A stretch of 64,000 nucleotides of DNA from Flavobacterium sandaracinum (GTDB lineage: Bacteria; Bacteroidota; Bacteroidia; Flavobacteriales; Flavobacteriaceae): contig NZ_SMFN01000006.1 of the NCBI RefSeq assembly GCF_004349135.1, forward strand, positions 137,049 to 201,048, in the 5' to 3' direction. Positions 62,607 to 64,000 of this stretch are shown one piece after another; position 1 is the stretch's first letter; the number at the start of each line of letters is the position of its first letter. The notes below the pieces were generated by a model that worked only from the letters and a program-made list of their open reading frames with translations, searched no databases and was not told the DNA's origin. A program made the translations under genes and the position numbers.

Positions 62607-63386
62607 TTAAAAATCTGCTTTGTATAGATTTTCAGAATTAGTTAATTTTCGTCTGAATATTTTTTCAGCATCTACTTTCGCAGAATTTAATTGTTTGGCG
62701 GTTATTTTACTTTCAGCGGTTTTGATTTCTTCAATTATTTGGTTCTGTTGAGTTATTGAAAAATCTTTTTTAAACTCATTATAGATTAAAAACCAAATGT
62801 AACTTTCATAATAATCTTTTTCTACACAATCAGCATCTCGATACATATATGCTAAACTTAACCTTGTTGAAGTAATTTTTCCACTTAAATTTAAATTTCC
62901 TGGATTTTCTAATAAAGATAATTTTGTTGCCCATTCGAGCATTTTATTCGTGTCTTTTGTTATTCCTAAACCTTGTTTGTAACAGTTTATTACATTCCAC
63001 ATACAAGTTGCATCATTATTGTTTGCGCACTTCAAAGCGTATTCAAATGCTTTTTCGCTACTAACTTCTGCTCCAATTCCGTTTCCATAAGCCATCATCA
63101 TTGCATAATGACCATCATTGAAGCCATTTAGTGAAGATTTTTTATACCATTCAAAAGCTTCATTTTCATTTTTTGCAATTCCCACACCATTTTGTAGAAA
63201 ATAGCCTAAATTATATTGAGCTTCGGCATTTCCTAATTCGGCAGATTTTCTTAAAATTGGAAGTGCTTTTTCATAATCTCTTTGTGTTAATAATTCTTTC
63301 GATTGAGAATTTAATTCGTCAGCATTTTGTGCGAATGAGAAAGTCACGTAAAACACTCCAATTATTAATAAAATTTTATTTTTCAT
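62607..63386 (-). CDS. Exported Sel1-repeat protein
   Basis: A 259-residue protein with signal peptide MKNKILLIIGVFYVTFSFAQ. It has tandem Sel1 (TPR-like) units, clearest in AEAQYNLGYFLQNGVGIAKN and GHYAMMMAYGNGIGAEVSS. Such solenoids mediate protein contacts. It is flanked by inverted REP copies. The partner is unknown. Confidence 0.8.
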   Translation of the reverse strand: MKNKILLIIGVFYVTFSFAQNADELNSQSKELLTQRDYEKALPILRKSAELGNAEAQYNLGYFLQNGVGIAKNENEAFEWYKKSSLNGFNDGHYAMMMAYGNGIGAEVSSEKAFEYALKCANNNDATCMWNVINCYKQGLGITKDTNKMLEWATKLSLLENPGNLNLSGKITSTRLSLAYMYRDADCVEKDYYESYIWFLIYNEFKKDFSITQQNQIIEEIKTAESKITAKQLNSAKVDAEKIFRRKLTNSENLYKADF

Positions 63387-63433
63387 TTGTAGATTTACTT
63401 TTTTTTGCGCGGTTTTCCAATATATCGCCCAAC

Positions 63434-63467
63434 GTCGCCGCTAGCGCGAGCGTCCCGCTCGTGCCCA
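63434..63467 (+). repeat. REP-like palindrome copy C
   Basis: It contains the full form, GCCGCTAGC plus the core GCGAGCGTCCCGCTCGTG and a CCCA end. It lies ten bases beyond the stop codon of the RAYT gene. Confidence 0.88.
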
Positions 63468-63476
63468 TTATCAAAA

Positions 63477-64000
63477 TCAATTCAAATCAATTTCTAAAAT
63501 CGTTTGGTCATTGTTTCCATAATTTCTCGCACTGCTATACTTCCAATCTATTGGATCTGTTACAAAGCCAGATTCTACGGGATTGTAATGTATGTAATCA
63601 AGTTTTTGTTCAAAAACCTTTAAGGACCAAATTTCAATTGGATGATTATCCTGCTGCCAAAATTGTCTATTCGTCACATTACTATTCTTTTTTCCTGCTC
63701 TTTCCATCATCCAGAGCATCCATTCCCTTCGGCTTTCTTGAGTGTTTTCTTGGATTGTTTGGATCATTTTTTTTGATGTAAATCCTTTGAAATCTCTCAT
63801 CAACCCTGATGGATCGCCATTTCCGGAACGAAATATTAAATGGATATGACTCGGCATAATGCAATACCCATAAATTTCCATTGCTTTATTTTTTCTGCAA
63901 AAGTTTAGTGATTCAATGATATTCCCAAAATACGAATCTCTAGTAAATACATCTATCCAATTTACTGTGGCAAAGCTTACAAAATAAGCTCCTGTGCTTT
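63477..64000 (-). CDS. REP-associated tyrosine transposase (RAYT), 5' end off window
   Basis: The coding region runs off the right edge; 174 codons are visible. It has the Y1 transposase HxH motif in CIMPSHIHLIF and the catalytic Tyr region LDYIHYNPVESGF. At the left of the frame is GAYFVSFATVNWIDVF, the family opening. It nicks or moves single-stranded REP DNA. Its own REP copy lies next to its stop. Confidence 0.93.
   Translation of the reverse strand, partial: STGAYFVSFATVNWIDVFTRDSYFGNIIESLNFCRKNKAMEIYGYCIMPSHIHLIFRSGNGDPSGLMRDFKGFTSKKMIQTIQENTQESRREWMLWMMERAGKKNSNVTNRQFWQQDNHPIEIWSLKVFEQKLDYIHYNPVESGFVTDPIDWKYSSARNYGNNDQTILEIDLN

Noticed and set aside
63131..63781. 216-codon plus-strand frame
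   Set aside because: Antisense to the Sel1 gene and the RAYT gene and crosses a REP palindrome.

Overview
The window comes from a gliding member of the Bacteroidota, most likely Flavobacterium or a close relative. The DNA is AT-rich. Many genes are preceded by the Bacteroidota -7 element TAnnTTTG. The gene content is typical of the group: SprA and RemB (type IX secretion and gliding), a PorP/SprF protein, a two-domain malic enzyme, DUF4403, DUF6089 and DUF3347 proteins, and a RAYT transposase with REP palindromes.

Layout. 1-3.7 kb: tail of an upstream gene, then an MFS transporter overlapping a trehalase of the fungal neutral type, then a CBS protein. 3.9-18 kb: malic enzyme, ruvA, the giant sprA, gcvH, a VanZ protein, deoC and remB. 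18-23.2 kb: haem O synthase and an aa3/caa3-type oxidase block (two subunit III proteins, subunit IV, a thioredoxin-fold protein, SCO, DUF420 and a small CxxC membrane protein). 23.3-29.3 kb: DUF4403 lipoprotein, a TolC plus adaptor pair without its inner-membrane pump, tsaB and mscS. 29.5-39.4 kb (minus strand): a copper island with a multicopper oxidase carrying extra domains, a Cu+ P1B-ATPase, a regulator joining an HMA-like domain to an AraC helix-turn-helix, two DUF3347 proteins, an HMA protein, a TlpA-like thioredoxin, an outer-membrane protein and a Cys-rich small protein. 39.5-52.8 kb: housekeeping genes (holin-like protein, hydrolase, pdxJ, CBS, nadK, DUF6089, uppS, bamA, two ompH, murI, gamma carbonic anhydrase, PorP/SprF, Nfu protein, dodecin). 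52.8-64 kb: accessory DNA with an IS3 end remnant, nhaA, a relic of a second multicopper-oxidase C-terminus, a small gene with its own terminator, tRNA-Glu, a Baeyer-Villiger-type monooxygenase, NUDIX, DsrE-like, a lipoprotein with three CHRD domains plus a type-1 copper domain, and a REP/RAYT neighbourhood that includes a deletion scar.

How the genes fit together. The oxidase block carries its own copper-delivery and haem genes, and the copper island handles sensing, cytosolic export and periplasmic oxidation or binding. The copper relic and the cupredoxin lipoprotein in the accessory end suggest that the genome once held, or still holds, a wider set of copper proteins. bamA, the two ompH genes and uppS form an envelope-biogenesis block. 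I see no CRISPR array, prophage, rRNA operon or recognisable anti-phage system. The less ordinary signals are the HMA-AraC regulator, the CHRD-cupredoxin lipoprotein and the RAYT/REP scar.
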